From contig NZ_BAGE01000123.1 of the NCBI RefSeq assembly GCF_000308675.1, forward strand, positions 1-43,201: 43,201 bases of DNA, given 5' to 3'. How positions within the stretch are numbered: position 1 is the stretch's first letter; every line of letters starts with the position of its first letter. The DNA is from Nocardia paucivorans NBRC 100373 (GTDB lineage: Bacteria; Actinomycetota; Actinomycetes; Mycobacteriales; Mycobacteriaceae). The notes beneath the pieces were generated by a model. The model was not told the DNA's origin. It worked only from the letters and a program-made list of their open reading frames with translations, and did not search any database. Below are positions 1-7,165 of this stretch, piece by piece. The position numbers were made by a program, and so were the translations under genes.

Positions 1-429
1 GCCCTGGGCGCAGCACTGGCATCGGGTGCGCAGGCCGTTGATGAACCCGCGGACCTCACCGGCGGTGAGCGCCTTGAGTTTTCGTTTACCCAGGGCCGGG
101 ACGATGTGCAGACGGATATCGCCCTCGTAGGTGGTGTAAGTGGTACGGCGGATCGATGGTCCGACGATCTCGTCGAGCCAGTAGCGCAGATACTCGGCGA
201 CGGTCATGGTGGTGACCTCGACCGGGATGCCCCGGCGTTCCATCTCTTTGAGACGGGTCCGTTCGGCGTCGGCTTCTTCCCAGGTGTCACCGTAGACACT
301 GATGCGTTTGCGGGTGCCGTCGGCGGCGGTGACGAACAACTTCAGTTCGTAGCGGCCGTCGTCGCGGGCGCTGATATTGCCGGATCCGTTCGGGTTCTTC
401 CGGCGGCGTGGGGAATTCTTCTTGGGCAT
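1..429 (-). CDS. Tyrosine site-specific integrase, N-terminal part (cut by window edge)
   Basis: The minus strand gives an open frame from ATG at 429 that runs off the window. It opens with a Lys/Arg-rich stretch (MPKKNSPRRRKNPNGSGNIS), followed by a strand-rich AP2-like arm-binding segment (YELKLFVTAADGTRKR) and a core-binding (SAM-like) segment around MTVAEYLRYWLDEIV and LTAGEVRGFINGL. This order is typical of actinobacterial element integrases of about 380-460 aa; the catalytic half lies outside the window. Its start overlaps the stop of the excisionase-like gene by one base (TAATG), so the two are translationally coupled, as in pSAM2-like elements. It probably integrates and excises a mobile element whose attachment site lies to the left. 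The class is clear; the specificity cannot be read. Confidence 0.9.
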   Translation of the reverse strand, partial: MPKKNSPRRRKNPNGSGNISARDDGRYELKLFVTAADGTRKRISVYGDTWEEADAERTRLKEMERRGIPVEVTTMTVAEYLRYWLDEIVGPSIRRTTYTTYEGDIRLHIVPALGKRKLKALTAGEVRGFINGLRTRCQCCAQG

Positions 430-611
430 TACTGTGCCTTTCCGATCAGTTCGGCCAGGTAGGCGTCGAAGGATTCACGGACGATCCGGCGGGAGCGGCC
501 GATGGTGACCGAGTGCAGCTTGTTCGACCAGATCAGCTGGTAGATGCTGTATCGGGAGACTTGTAGAGCGTCCGCAGCTTCCTGGACGGTCATCAGGGGG
601 TGCTCGTTCAC
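429..611 (-). CDS. Excisionase-like helix-turn-helix protein
   Basis: This 60-aa protein starts at GTG 611, with an AGAGG Shine-Dalgarno (SD) motif about 7 bases upstream. The sequence MTVQEAADALQVSRYSIYQLIWSN is the MerR/excisionase-type winged helix-turn-helix of the 'excisionase family DNA-binding' group, followed by the usual wing (TIGRSRRIVRESFDAYL). It sits directly upstream of, and one base overlapping, the integrase gene. By family knowledge it acts as a recombination directionality factor or as a regulator of the integrase. No other function is suggested by the sequence. Confidence 0.88.
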   Translation of the reverse strand: MNEHPLMTVQEAADALQVSRYSIYQLIWSNKLHSVTIGRSRRIVRESFDAYLAELIGKAQ

Positions 612-1289
612 CGCGCACCTCTTGTCGAGTCCGCCAGGGTTGTGTTCCGAGGAACTTCTTGTGTGGTGGATGGCTTCGGAGACCGAGTGGGTTCCGGTTT
701 CCCGGCGCGGGTCGATTCTGTGTGCGCCGGATGGGGGTTCGGCGCCGCCGGCGGGGGAAAGCGGTCACAGAGGGGATCAGTGCGGAGGAGACCGTGGCGG
801 TATCGAATCCGGTTTATCATCCGGACTGTCGCGCAGCGGTTCCTCCGGCACGATCGAGTGACTCGATATCGAGGGTGGGAGCGGGCTCTGTGGCGCCGGC
901 ATGTGAGGAAAATCAGGATTGAATGCATGGGTCAGTCGCTTTCGCGTACTGTCCGCTGATTCGTCCCGATTCCATGAAAGTCGAACCGTGGCATCGACGC
1001 GACACCGCTAAGGGCGGATTCGGCTGCGATTCGCCCTGCCGTGGTCCTGTAACAGCAGTTCACCAACAGTGGACAGGGCTGCGGCAATTGGTGGAAATTT
1101 CCTTGGTGACATCGCGTGTCGTGTGGTGGTCACCAGCGAACACCCGACAGTGATGGCTGAAAGTTCCCGCCGAGGCGTCGGTGAGTTGGTCTGTGCTTTC
1201 CCACAGGATGTCAGTGGTTGTTCCCGCCTGGTGTCAATAGCGGGTTCGATGTCGGTACGTGCCGTGACTTGGGCTGAGAGACTCTGCGC
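612..1289. other. Region without a recognisable gene
   Basis: All frames here are short or have low-complexity Arg/Pro/Ser-rich translations typical of shadow frames. I see no RNA gene, no IS end and no convincing promoter. It may be eroded sequence of the integrative element. Confidence 0.5.
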
Positions 1290-1622
1290 ATGAACAATTC
1301 TGAGCTGCCCGCGGATATCGTGAAGATCGCCGAGTTCCTGCCTTGCAACGCCAAGCTGTCCGGCGGGGCGATGAAGTGAAACGAGGAGGCCAAGATCAAG
1401 GCCGGCGTGATGAACGAGCCGACGCGGTGGGTTTCTGCTCGGATCTCGCCGCAGGTGTACGAGTCGGCATGCCGCGAGGCCGGGCTTCCGGCAGATGGCG
1501 CTGCCACGGTCGGAGAGTTCTGCGGAAGGTTCACAGGGGCAAGCGGCTTGACAGGGACAAGCGGCTTGCCCCGAACAGTCAGTACCGGGACTTCGAGTCC
1601 GCGATCCCTTTCGAGCCGGTGA
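1290..1622 (+). pseudogene. Broken small gene of unknown function (in-frame TGA)
   Basis: From ATG 1290 the frame reads MNNSELPADIVKIAEFLPC to a TGA at 1377-1379. The same frame continues as NEEAKIKAGVMNEPTRWVSA and RISPQVYESACREAGLP, both with natural-looking amino-acid composition. The second part alone could start at GTG 1407 or ATG 1410. One frame on both sides of the stop suggests one gene broken by a nonsense codon. Two separate tiny genes are the alternative. From about residue 85 the translation is low-complexity (Ser/Thr/Gly), coinciding with the hairpin at 1536-1572. No family was recognised. Confidence 0.35.
1536..1572. repeat. Inverted repeat, 15-bp arms
   Basis: GGGGCAAGCGGCTTG (1536-1550) and CAAGCGGCTTGCCCC (1558-1572) are inverted repeats with one central mismatch and a 7-base loop. 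The same block can also be read as a direct repeat of CAAGCGGCTTG. There is no T-run after it, so an intrinsic terminator is not obvious. Confidence 0.6.
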
Positions 1623-2030
1623 GCTGATGGGGGCCGGCGTGGGCTCGCGGAGAGGATGCTTCGGCTATGGGGCTTCCGCCGAGCTGTGCTGGACGGCCTT
1701 CGCTTCGTCGTGCACGACGGCAAGGCTGTCGCCGGCACTGCGGGCGATCTCGTGCAGGACCGGCCTTCGGCGTGCCAGGCAAGGGTGACGTGGCGTTTGT
1801 CATCGTCGACCACTCGCGGTCGGTCGCCCACACCCCGGCACGGCGACCGGGCCGCGCGTAACCGAAAACGGGGCACAAACTAGTGTTCCACGCGAACGGG
1901 AGACGTTAACACTCCTTAGCGGAAGTCAACCTGAAGAAATTTCGGAAACTGGGCGGGGGCCAAATCAACTATTCGGCCATAGTACGTTACACATTCTACG
2001 GGATTCATTGTCTTTTGTTGCAGTCGCCGG
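1623..2030. other. Non-coding, partly AT-richer leader region
   Basis: No supported gene. From about 1900 to 2025 the sequence is clearly more AT-rich than its surroundings. It immediately precedes the small-gene chain starting at 2031, so it probably holds that operon's promoter. No exact -35/-10 pair could be chosen with confidence. Confidence 0.4.
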
Positions 2031-2626
2031 GTGCCGCTACTGACCAGCTCCGAAGCCGCAGACATCATCGAGGCCCGCACCGGTTTTCGCCCCGACCGTC
2101 GATGGCTGCACGCCCAGGCGATCACCAACCTGCTGCCCGACCACGGCACCGGGGTCCATCACAAGTTCGACGCCGACGAACTCGCGGAGTTCCTGGCCCG
2201 CCATCCGTACCGGCGCACGCTGCCGTTCGCCTATCTCGGCGTGTCGCTGGGTGAGCTCACCGAGTCGCCGGTCTACGAGCGCACCGCCCGCTCACGTTGT
2301 TCCGGAGATGGGCCGGCTACGACCACAACAACTCCCGCGGCCTAAACGCCACCGATCGTGCACGCGCGATGGTGGCCAGTTGGCGCATCAGTCCGGCCAC
2401 CGCCCAATTCGTTCTCGATCAACGGCTGCCGCTGATCGGCGACATCAAGGGCGTCATCATCCCCGACACGATCTACTGGCCCCGCGACCTGATCCCGCTC
2501 ATCGGTGGGATCGGTTTCGAGGTCGACCCCGAACTGCGCGGCCACGACGAGATCGGGACCGGCGCCATCATCGACATCCCCCGTGGCAACGTCTGGCGGC
2601 TCGTGGCCGAGGGCACTGCGCCATGA
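2031..2626 (+). pseudogene. Helix-turn-helix-like protein, apparently frameshifted
   Basis: The first part from GTG 2031 (LTSSEAADIIEARTGFRPDR, then HKFDADELAEFLARHP) resembles a small winged helix-turn-helix. Around 2285-2297 the good coding signal moves to another frame (LTLFRRWAGYDHNN and on to VWRLVAEGTAP, stop at 2626), while the first frame degenerates into a Thr/Ala run and stops at 2345. A single-base deletion in one gene of about 198 aa fits best. Two overlapping genes, with the second using TTG 2297, are possible. The 3' end overlaps the next ATG (ATGA), which argues that the operon was once translated through. Function unknown. Confidence 0.5.
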
Positions 2627-2715
2627 AACGCCAGATCTCATCCGCTGTCCCCATTCCGGTCGTGTCGACCGTGTGTGGCGCGTTGCGGGCCGGTATGCGA
2701 GGTATTCGGCGATGA
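2623..2715 (+). CDS. 30-aa coupled small ORF
   Basis: The ATG at 2623 overlaps the preceding stop as ATGA, and its own TGA (2713-2715) overlaps the next gene's ATG in the same way. It encodes MKRQISSAVPIPVVSTVCGA followed by a basic tail. The double ATGA overlap is the main evidence that it is translated. It may be a true micro-protein or only a ribosome relay between neighbours. No family recognised. Confidence 0.4.
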   Translation: MKRQISSAVPIPVVSTVCGALRAGMRGIRR

Positions 2716-2996
2716 CGCTGTTTGCGGTGTTGGAGCGCATGATCGGGTGGGACGTCGTCCTCGGATGCTCGGTCGCAGTCCCGGTCGTCGCACTAATACT
2801 GCACCGGATCTCCGGCCGGGTGCGCGACTGGCAGTGGCGTCTGATGACGAGAATGATTGTGCGGGAGGCCCCGATCGGCACCAAGGTCACCAGCTCGGTG
2901 CGCCGCGGTGGCACAGACTCGGTGCTGGTGATCGAGGTCGGTAATCAGGACCGGCCGGCCGACGGGGCAGAACAGCCCCTTCGGGCCCAGCCATAA
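2712..2996 (+). CDS. Small single-pass membrane protein
   Basis: 94 aa from ATG 2712, preceded by a GAGG motif at suitable spacing. Residues about 13-32 (WDVVLGCSVAVPVVALILHRI) form one transmembrane segment. A basic juxtamembrane stretch (SGRVRDWQWRLMTR) and a soluble tail of about 45 aa follow. It is the last member of the ATGA-coupled chain. Small membrane proteins like this occur in actinobacterial integrative elements, sometimes in transfer or spread operons, but I do not recognise this one. Function unknown. Confidence 0.65.
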   Translation: MTLFAVLERMIGWDVVLGCSVAVPVVALILHRISGRVRDWQWRLMTRMIVREAPIGTKVTSSVRRGGTDSVLVIEVGNQDRPADGAEQPLRAQP

Positions 2997-3132
2997 CAAT
3001 CGCCGCGGCCCCGGCAGTTTGCGGTGTTCGAGAACACCATCGGCTGAGATCGGGTCGCTCGGATGGTAAATACGGTGGTGTCGCGGATCGCGCATGGGAG
3101 GTTCGGGCGCATTCGGACCGCGAGTGGCTTTG

Positions 3133-4644
3133 TCAGCGTGGAGAACCGTTGCGGGCCACGAAGTCCTCCACAGCTGGGTCGTTGATCCCGGACCAACCGA
3201 AGTATCGTGAGTCTTCTTTGTCCGCCAGGACACTGATCGCAGTGATGGCGTCGGCCAGCAGGCGGTCATCGCCGTCGAACAACATGGTGCGCACGCTTGG
3301 ATCGCTGACCATCGCGCGGAACGCCGGCTCTGTGCGGCGTGCATCGTAGGCGGCGAAATTGGTGTAGAAGTTCCGCTTGTCGATCACACTGTTCATGCCG
3401 ATCACGATCATCGCAGCGTAGGCGTCGAATTGACATAGGCTGTTGAGGATGCTGGCGTCCTCAACCGGTCGATCCGGATGCAAGGCATTCACGCCACGGA
3501 TCGTGTTGTGCGCTCGGGCCAATAGCTCGGTGTGCTCTTTTTCGAAGATGCGAGCGCGAGCGGCCATGGTGGAGCCGTGCCGGAGCCAAGTCCCGAAGAC
3601 GCGGTAGAGGACACCGCTGGGCCGGCCGTCGACCAGGGCGCGCACGGCCGCCCAGGCTCGGGTCCGCACGGCCAGCGCACCGAGTGCGTAGAGACGTGTG
3701 ACGATATCGACCCAGACGAGGACTTCGGCGGCTGCGGTCGGCTCAGGGCCGTACTCGGTGAAGGGCATCTCGTAGAGCCGTTCGAAGGCGGCCACGACCT
3801 CGGTCAACCAGATATCACGGTGATGGTGTATCGCCAACGCTGCGAGGATGGTCACGTTGTCGAGCAGGTGCTGTACTTCGGTGGGGTCGCCGTCGAGCAG
3901 CGTGGCCGCGTCCTGCGTGGCAGTGGACAGGAACCGGCGCAACGGGATGTCGTCGTCTCGGCGCAGCAGTTCAGTGGCCAGTTCCTCGAAATCATGGGTG
4001 TCGAGTCGCCAGGTGACCGCCGTAGAAGGTTGGTCGGCCAGTCCCGCCACCGTGCGGACGGTCTGAAATTGAGCGGTGAACTCGGCGGTGAGCTCGCTAC
4101 GCCATGCCTCTTTGCGCCTGGTCACTTCCCGCTCGAGAAGGCGTTCGCGGTCCTTGTCGTTCCAGCGTTCGCTGCTGGTGCCATGCCGAACGAACACGTC
4201 GCCCACCATGAACTTGGTGACTGTGTCTTTACTGCCTGGCTTCTGATAGGCCCCATCGGCGCAGAAGATGGCCCATCCCGCGGCGGCGGGCGCGATATGG
4301 ATCAGGACGACGGGGACTCCGTCGATCAGGTGGACGGCGGACTGGACAACCACGTCGGTGATGTACCGCTCCAGCTTCGTCCGCAGCACCGTCTCATCGA
4401 ACAGCTTGAGATGGCGCTCGGTGAGACCCGCAACCGGGGTGCCGTGATCGTCGGCGCCGACGACAATGTATCCGCCATCGGACTCGGCCTGCATCGCTGC
4501 GATGTCCTTGGCGAACTCGACCAGGTGTCCGCGCTCACTCAAATCCAGCTCGGACTTGTAATCGAGCGCGCTCTGCTCGCATTTCTCGGCAAGCAGAGAA
4601 CGCAGCTTCTCCTGCGTCACGACAGGTTCGACAACCACGGCCAT
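3133..4644 (-). CDS. AlbA_2/Schlafen-like putative nucleic-acid-binding protein
   Basis: 503 aa from ATG 4644; an in-frame ATG at 4683 exists, but its extension is low-complexity. Residues 26-33 (ALDYKSEL), 57-63 (GGYIVVG) and 151-155 (FVRHG) are the three landmarks of the AlbA_2 (Schlafen-like) fold: the E/D-x-K strand, the glycine-rich strand and the terminal 'R-x-G' element. After it comes a charged linker (DRERLLEREVTRRKEAWRSE) and about 300 aa of helical sequence without a recognised domain. AlbA_2 proteins bind nucleic acids, and some bacterial members occur in defence contexts. Here the gene stands alone, divergent from the GNAT gene. The N-domain call is fairly firm; the role is unknown. 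Confidence 0.75.
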   Translation of the reverse strand: MAVVVEPVVTQEKLRSLLAEKCEQSALDYKSELDLSERGHLVEFAKDIAAMQAESDGGYIVVGADDHGTPVAGLTERHLKLFDETVLRTKLERYITDVVVQSAVHLIDGVPVVLIHIAPAAAGWAIFCADGAYQKPGSKDTVTKFMVGDVFVRHGTSSERWNDKDRERLLEREVTRRKEAWRSELTAEFTAQFQTVRTVAGLADQPSTAVTWRLDTHDFEELATELLRRDDDIPLRRFLSTATQDAATLLDGDPTEVQHLLDNVTILAALAIHHHRDIWLTEVVAAFERLYEMPFTEYGPEPTAAAEVLVWVDIVTRLYALGALAVRTRAWAAVRALVDGRPSGVLYRVFGTWLRHGSTMAARARIFEKEHTELLARAHNTIRGVNALHPDRPVEDASILNSLCQFDAYAAMIVIGMNSVIDKRNFYTNFAAYDARRTEPAFRAMVSDPSVRTMLFDGDDRLLADAITAISVLADKEDSRYFGWSGINDPAVEDFVARNGSPR

Positions 4645-4756
4645 CCATCTACTCTGCCAGTCGCCGCGCGCACGAACCCGCACCGGTCAGCGTGGCCGGT
4701 TACTCCACGCTCAGGCTCGTGGCGACGAGCACGGATATCGGCTCTGATCGGGTTGA

Positions 4757-5374
4757 ATGAGTCGGGTGACCTCCGCAGTCGACCTCGACGACATGACCCC
4801 CGACGATGCGACGATCATCAACTCGTGGTTCCGGTACGACGAGACCACCTCCGAGATGGCGTGGTTTCCGCCCGGGTTCCGGGTCGATGACGAACTGCGG
4901 CGAGCTCCTGCGTCCAGGTTGCTGAAGCGCCGAGACCGCGCCGACGAGGAGGTCGAGCTGATCAGTGCTCATGCATGGGTGATCCGGCACCCGCAGACGG
5001 AGGGCCCGATCGGATGGGTGGCGGGGCAGGTGTGGCCGTGCCATGACTTCCACAGCGATATCACCGAAGGGCAACTGCCGGGCGACGCAGACGATCTGCC
5101 TTCCGCGACGTTCGAGTTGATCGTGGCGCCGTCCCATCGCGGACTCGGGTACGGGACCGCGATGCTCCGGGCGGTGGTTGCCCATCGCGACCTGCGGGCC
5201 ACGCAACTGTGGCTGGGTATCGACGTCAAGAACACGCCGAGTCGCAACGCCGCCGTTCGCGCCGGTTTCGAGCACGAGTTCACCACCGCGCATTACAAGA
5301 TGGAAGGCGGCGAGGACCTGCGGATTGGACTCCTCAAGCACATGATGCATTTCCGGCACGCAACAAATCCATAA
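4757..5374 (+). CDS. GNAT-family N-acetyltransferase
   Basis: 205 aa from ATG 4757. The acetyl-CoA pyrophosphate-binding motif A is visible in the region VAPSHRGLGYGTAMLRAVV (about residues 122-140), preceded by the beta-4 strand ATFELI. Motif B-like NTPSRNAAVRAGFEHE follows. Length and order match RimJ/RimL-type and antibiotic-type GNAT enzymes, which transfer acetyl from acetyl-CoA to an amine. The 112-bp intergenic region is shared with the divergent AlbA_2 gene. The substrate cannot be inferred. Confidence 0.85.
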   Translation: MSRVTSAVDLDDMTPDDATIINSWFRYDETTSEMAWFPPGFRVDDELRRAPASRLLKRRDRADEEVELISAHAWVIRHPQTEGPIGWVAGQVWPCHDFHSDITEGQLPGDADDLPSATFELIVAPSHRGLGYGTAMLRAVVAHRDLRATQLWLGIDVKNTPSRNAAVRAGFEHEFTTAHYKMEGGEDLRIGLLKHMMHFRHATNP

Positions 5375-5432
5375 GCGCGTTTCCCCGACGCGCGGCAGTT
5401 GACGCGGAACAGTGGTAGCCGCCATCGAAGGG

Positions 5433-6362
5433 TTACACCGCGGCCGTCCGGCTGTCGGCGGCCAGCAGGTTCCACACGTCTGCTCGCTCGGCGGCGATAT
5501 CGACCGGCTTGCCCGCGAGGATTTCGAGCAGCCGTTGCAGCGGCCACTGGTGCAGTGCACCGTAGCGGGCGGAGTAGAGGGCCACAGTGTGGACACCGAA
5601 CGTGTCGTCGGTGTCGAACAGCGCATATCCGACAATCTGGTAAATATCGGCCAGGGACAGCGAGTCCGACCGCTGCCCTGTTTTCCGGTTGGCCGCTCCC
5701 AGCCGGGTTTTCACCTCGATGAGCACGCCATCGACGATGAGGTCGGCATCGGCGGCGCACAGCCGGGACGCGGCGAACGTCGGCCCTAGAGTCACCGCTG
5801 TCGGCGTGGACAGGAAATGGTTCAGTTCCGTGGCGGCGATCGTGTACAGCGATCTCACCTGGGTGATGGCGTCGGTCGGGGCCAGGGACAGCAGCGTGGA
5901 CGCGGTGAATATGCCGCTACGGATCGGTTCGGCCAGTGGCGAGTTGGGGAAGACGAACGGGTTTCGATACAGCTCTGTGCACAACGCCAGCGCCCAGCAC
6001 GCGCGGATGACCGTGGTCAGCGCGTCTTCCGGCAGCGGGCGTTGCGCCGCGGTGCCTGCCAGTTTCGCCACGTCCTCGACGGCAGCGACGTATTCGGGTC
6101 GGCTGAGAATCGGTTCGGCGATGATCGCCGGCCGCGGGACATAGTGCGGGTCGAGGGTGAACCGCAGGAGGAAGTCGAAGGCAGCGCCCAAGGTACCCGG
6201 GCTCGCTGTGGCGCCGTCGACCAGCAGCGTGCCCGCTGATGCTCGGTAGTCGGCCTGGACGGGTTTGTGGTTGCCGAACCGCTGATCGAGGTGCTGGCGC
6301 AGCGGGCAGTTCTTGTCCGCGATCGCCGCGGTCAGGCTGGAGTATTGGTAGCTCATGCGCAT
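5433..6362 (-). CDS. PD-(D/E)XK nuclease-like protein
   Basis: 309 aa if started at ATG 6362; ATG 6356 and 6386 are also in frame and no SD decides. An N-terminal helical region of about 200 aa precedes ADLIVDGVLIEVKTRLG, where D207, E216 and K218 form the D-x(n)-E-x-K signature. A downstream helix with a conserved Gln (DIYQIVGYALFDT) and a strand (VALYSARYG) follow, as in the PD-(D/E)XK fold. The likely activity is Mg-dependent DNA cleavage or nucleic-acid processing. It is monocistronic and divergent from the RHH gene; no methylase or helicase partner is nearby. The fold is inferred from the motif only. Confidence 0.65.
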   Translation of the reverse strand: MRMSYQYSSLTAAIADKNCPLRQHLDQRFGNHKPVQADYRASAGTLLVDGATASPGTLGAAFDFLLRFTLDPHYVPRPAIIAEPILSRPEYVAAVEDVAKLAGTAAQRPLPEDALTTVIRACWALALCTELYRNPFVFPNSPLAEPIRSGIFTASTLLSLAPTDAITQVRSLYTIAATELNHFLSTPTAVTLGPTFAASRLCAADADLIVDGVLIEVKTRLGAANRKTGQRSDSLSLADIYQIVGYALFDTDDTFGVHTVALYSARYGALHQWPLQRLLEILAGKPVDIAAERADVWNLLAADSRTAAV

Positions 6363-6492
6363 GACTGTGGCATGAGGCACCGGCACCGTCGTCCGTTCCC
6401 TACGCGGCTTTTCCGGGCGGTATCAGGTTGTCGCCCGGTCGGTTTCGCGACGTGCCCACCTGCCATGGGCGGCGGGCATATCGTTGTGCAGT

Positions 6493-6873
6493 ATGGCCAC
6501 AGCAACGATTTCGATGGACGACGCGCTGTACATCCGTGTCCGGGAAGCGGCCGGAGAGAACCTGTCGGAATGGGTCGCCAGGGCATGCCGGTCCCGGCTG
6601 CTGAGCGAGGGCATGCGGGAAGTCGCAGTGTGGGAGCAGGAGCATCCGGCCGAAGCGGCCGCCGCCCGCGCCGCCGAAGCAGCATGGCAGCTGGAGATCG
6701 AGGCCGAACAGGAAGCCCAACACCTGGCCGAGCAGGCGTGGTCGGAATCCGGCGGCCGCGGAGAGGGCCCGACCGCCGAACAGCGCGCTGACGCCGAACG
6801 GCGGGCCCGGGCACTGTTCGCCCGAGCCGACCGCACACTCCGGGAACAGCAACAGTCAGGTGGCGGGCAGTGA
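6493..6873 (+). CDS. Ribbon-helix-helix antitoxin-like protein
   Basis: 126 aa from ATG 6493; an upstream GTG at 6484 is in frame. The start ATATISMDDALYIRVREAAG with LSEWVARACRSRLL is a short strand and two helices typical of RHH repressors and antitoxins. Residues about 45-125 are a long Ala/Glu/Arg helix, probably coiled coil (EAEQEAQHLAEQAW). Its stop overlaps the GTG of the next small gene (GTGA). Actinobacterial antitoxins with this layout often precede a PIN-domain toxin, but none follows here; the partner is instead a 54-aa acidic protein. DNA binding is likely; a toxin-antitoxin role is unproven. Confidence 0.7.
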   Translation: MATATISMDDALYIRVREAAGENLSEWVARACRSRLLSEGMREVAVWEQEHPAEAAAARAAEAAWQLEIEAEQEAQHLAEQAWSESGGRGEGPTAEQRADAERRARALFARADRTLREQQQSGGGQ

Positions 6874-7034
6874 GCCGGCCACGCTATCCCACACCGACCG
6901 CCGAGCAGGTCGAAGCGTTCATGAACGAGCCGAACGTGACGTGGGAAGACGTAGGCGAAGACGAGGCCCCACCTGCGCTGAGCGAGGCCAACGCCGCCGA
7001 GCTACTGCGCCAGGCGCACGACCACCGTAGGTGA
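6870..7034 (+). CDS. 54-aa acidic protein coupled to RHH gene
   Basis: The GTG at 6870 overlaps the upstream stop (GTGA). The protein starts MSRPRYPTPTAEQVEAFMNE and ends SEANAAELLRQAHDHRR. It is acidic in the middle (WEDVGEDEAPP) with two predicted helices. Coding-like composition and the tight overlap support translation. I do not recognise the family. It could be a partner of the RHH protein or an accessory factor. Confidence 0.6.
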   Translation: MSRPRYPTPTAEQVEAFMNEPNVTWEDVGEDEAPPALSEANAAELLRQAHDHRR

Positions 7035-7138
7035 GTGTCACGGTCATGCCGTGGCCGGGGTGGTCCGGGCAGACCAGGCCGGCGCCGGTGCTGCGCCACC
7101 GCTGGACCCGCGAGCCGACGGCATACCGGCATCGGTAG
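7031..7138 (+). CDS. 35-aa coupled ORF
   Basis: A second GTGA overlap (7031-7034) opens a short frame beginning MSVTVMPWPGWSGQTRPAPV and ending in a basic His/Arg tail, stop at 7138. The Trp-rich, basic composition is unusual. Only the overlap supports it; it may be a truncated remnant of a larger partner gene. Confidence 0.3.
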   Translation: MSVTVMPWPGWSGQTRPAPVLRHRWTREPTAYRHR

Positions 7139-7165
7139 CGTGCCGGTGCCGAGGAATCCGGGGCG

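Noticed and set aside
1211..1876. Minus-strand 221-aa open frame
   Set aside because: Arg/Pro/Ser-rich with no domain; the opposite strand shows better coding sequence at 1290-1530.
3532..4890. Long plus-strand open frame (452 aa) opposite the AlbA_2 gene
   Set aside because: Gly/Asp/Arg-rich shadow translation of the minus-strand gene; no motifs and no SD.
5375..5432. Terminator between the convergent GNAT and nuclease genes
   Set aside because: Only a 5-bp GCGCG/CGCGC stem and no T-run; too weak to call.
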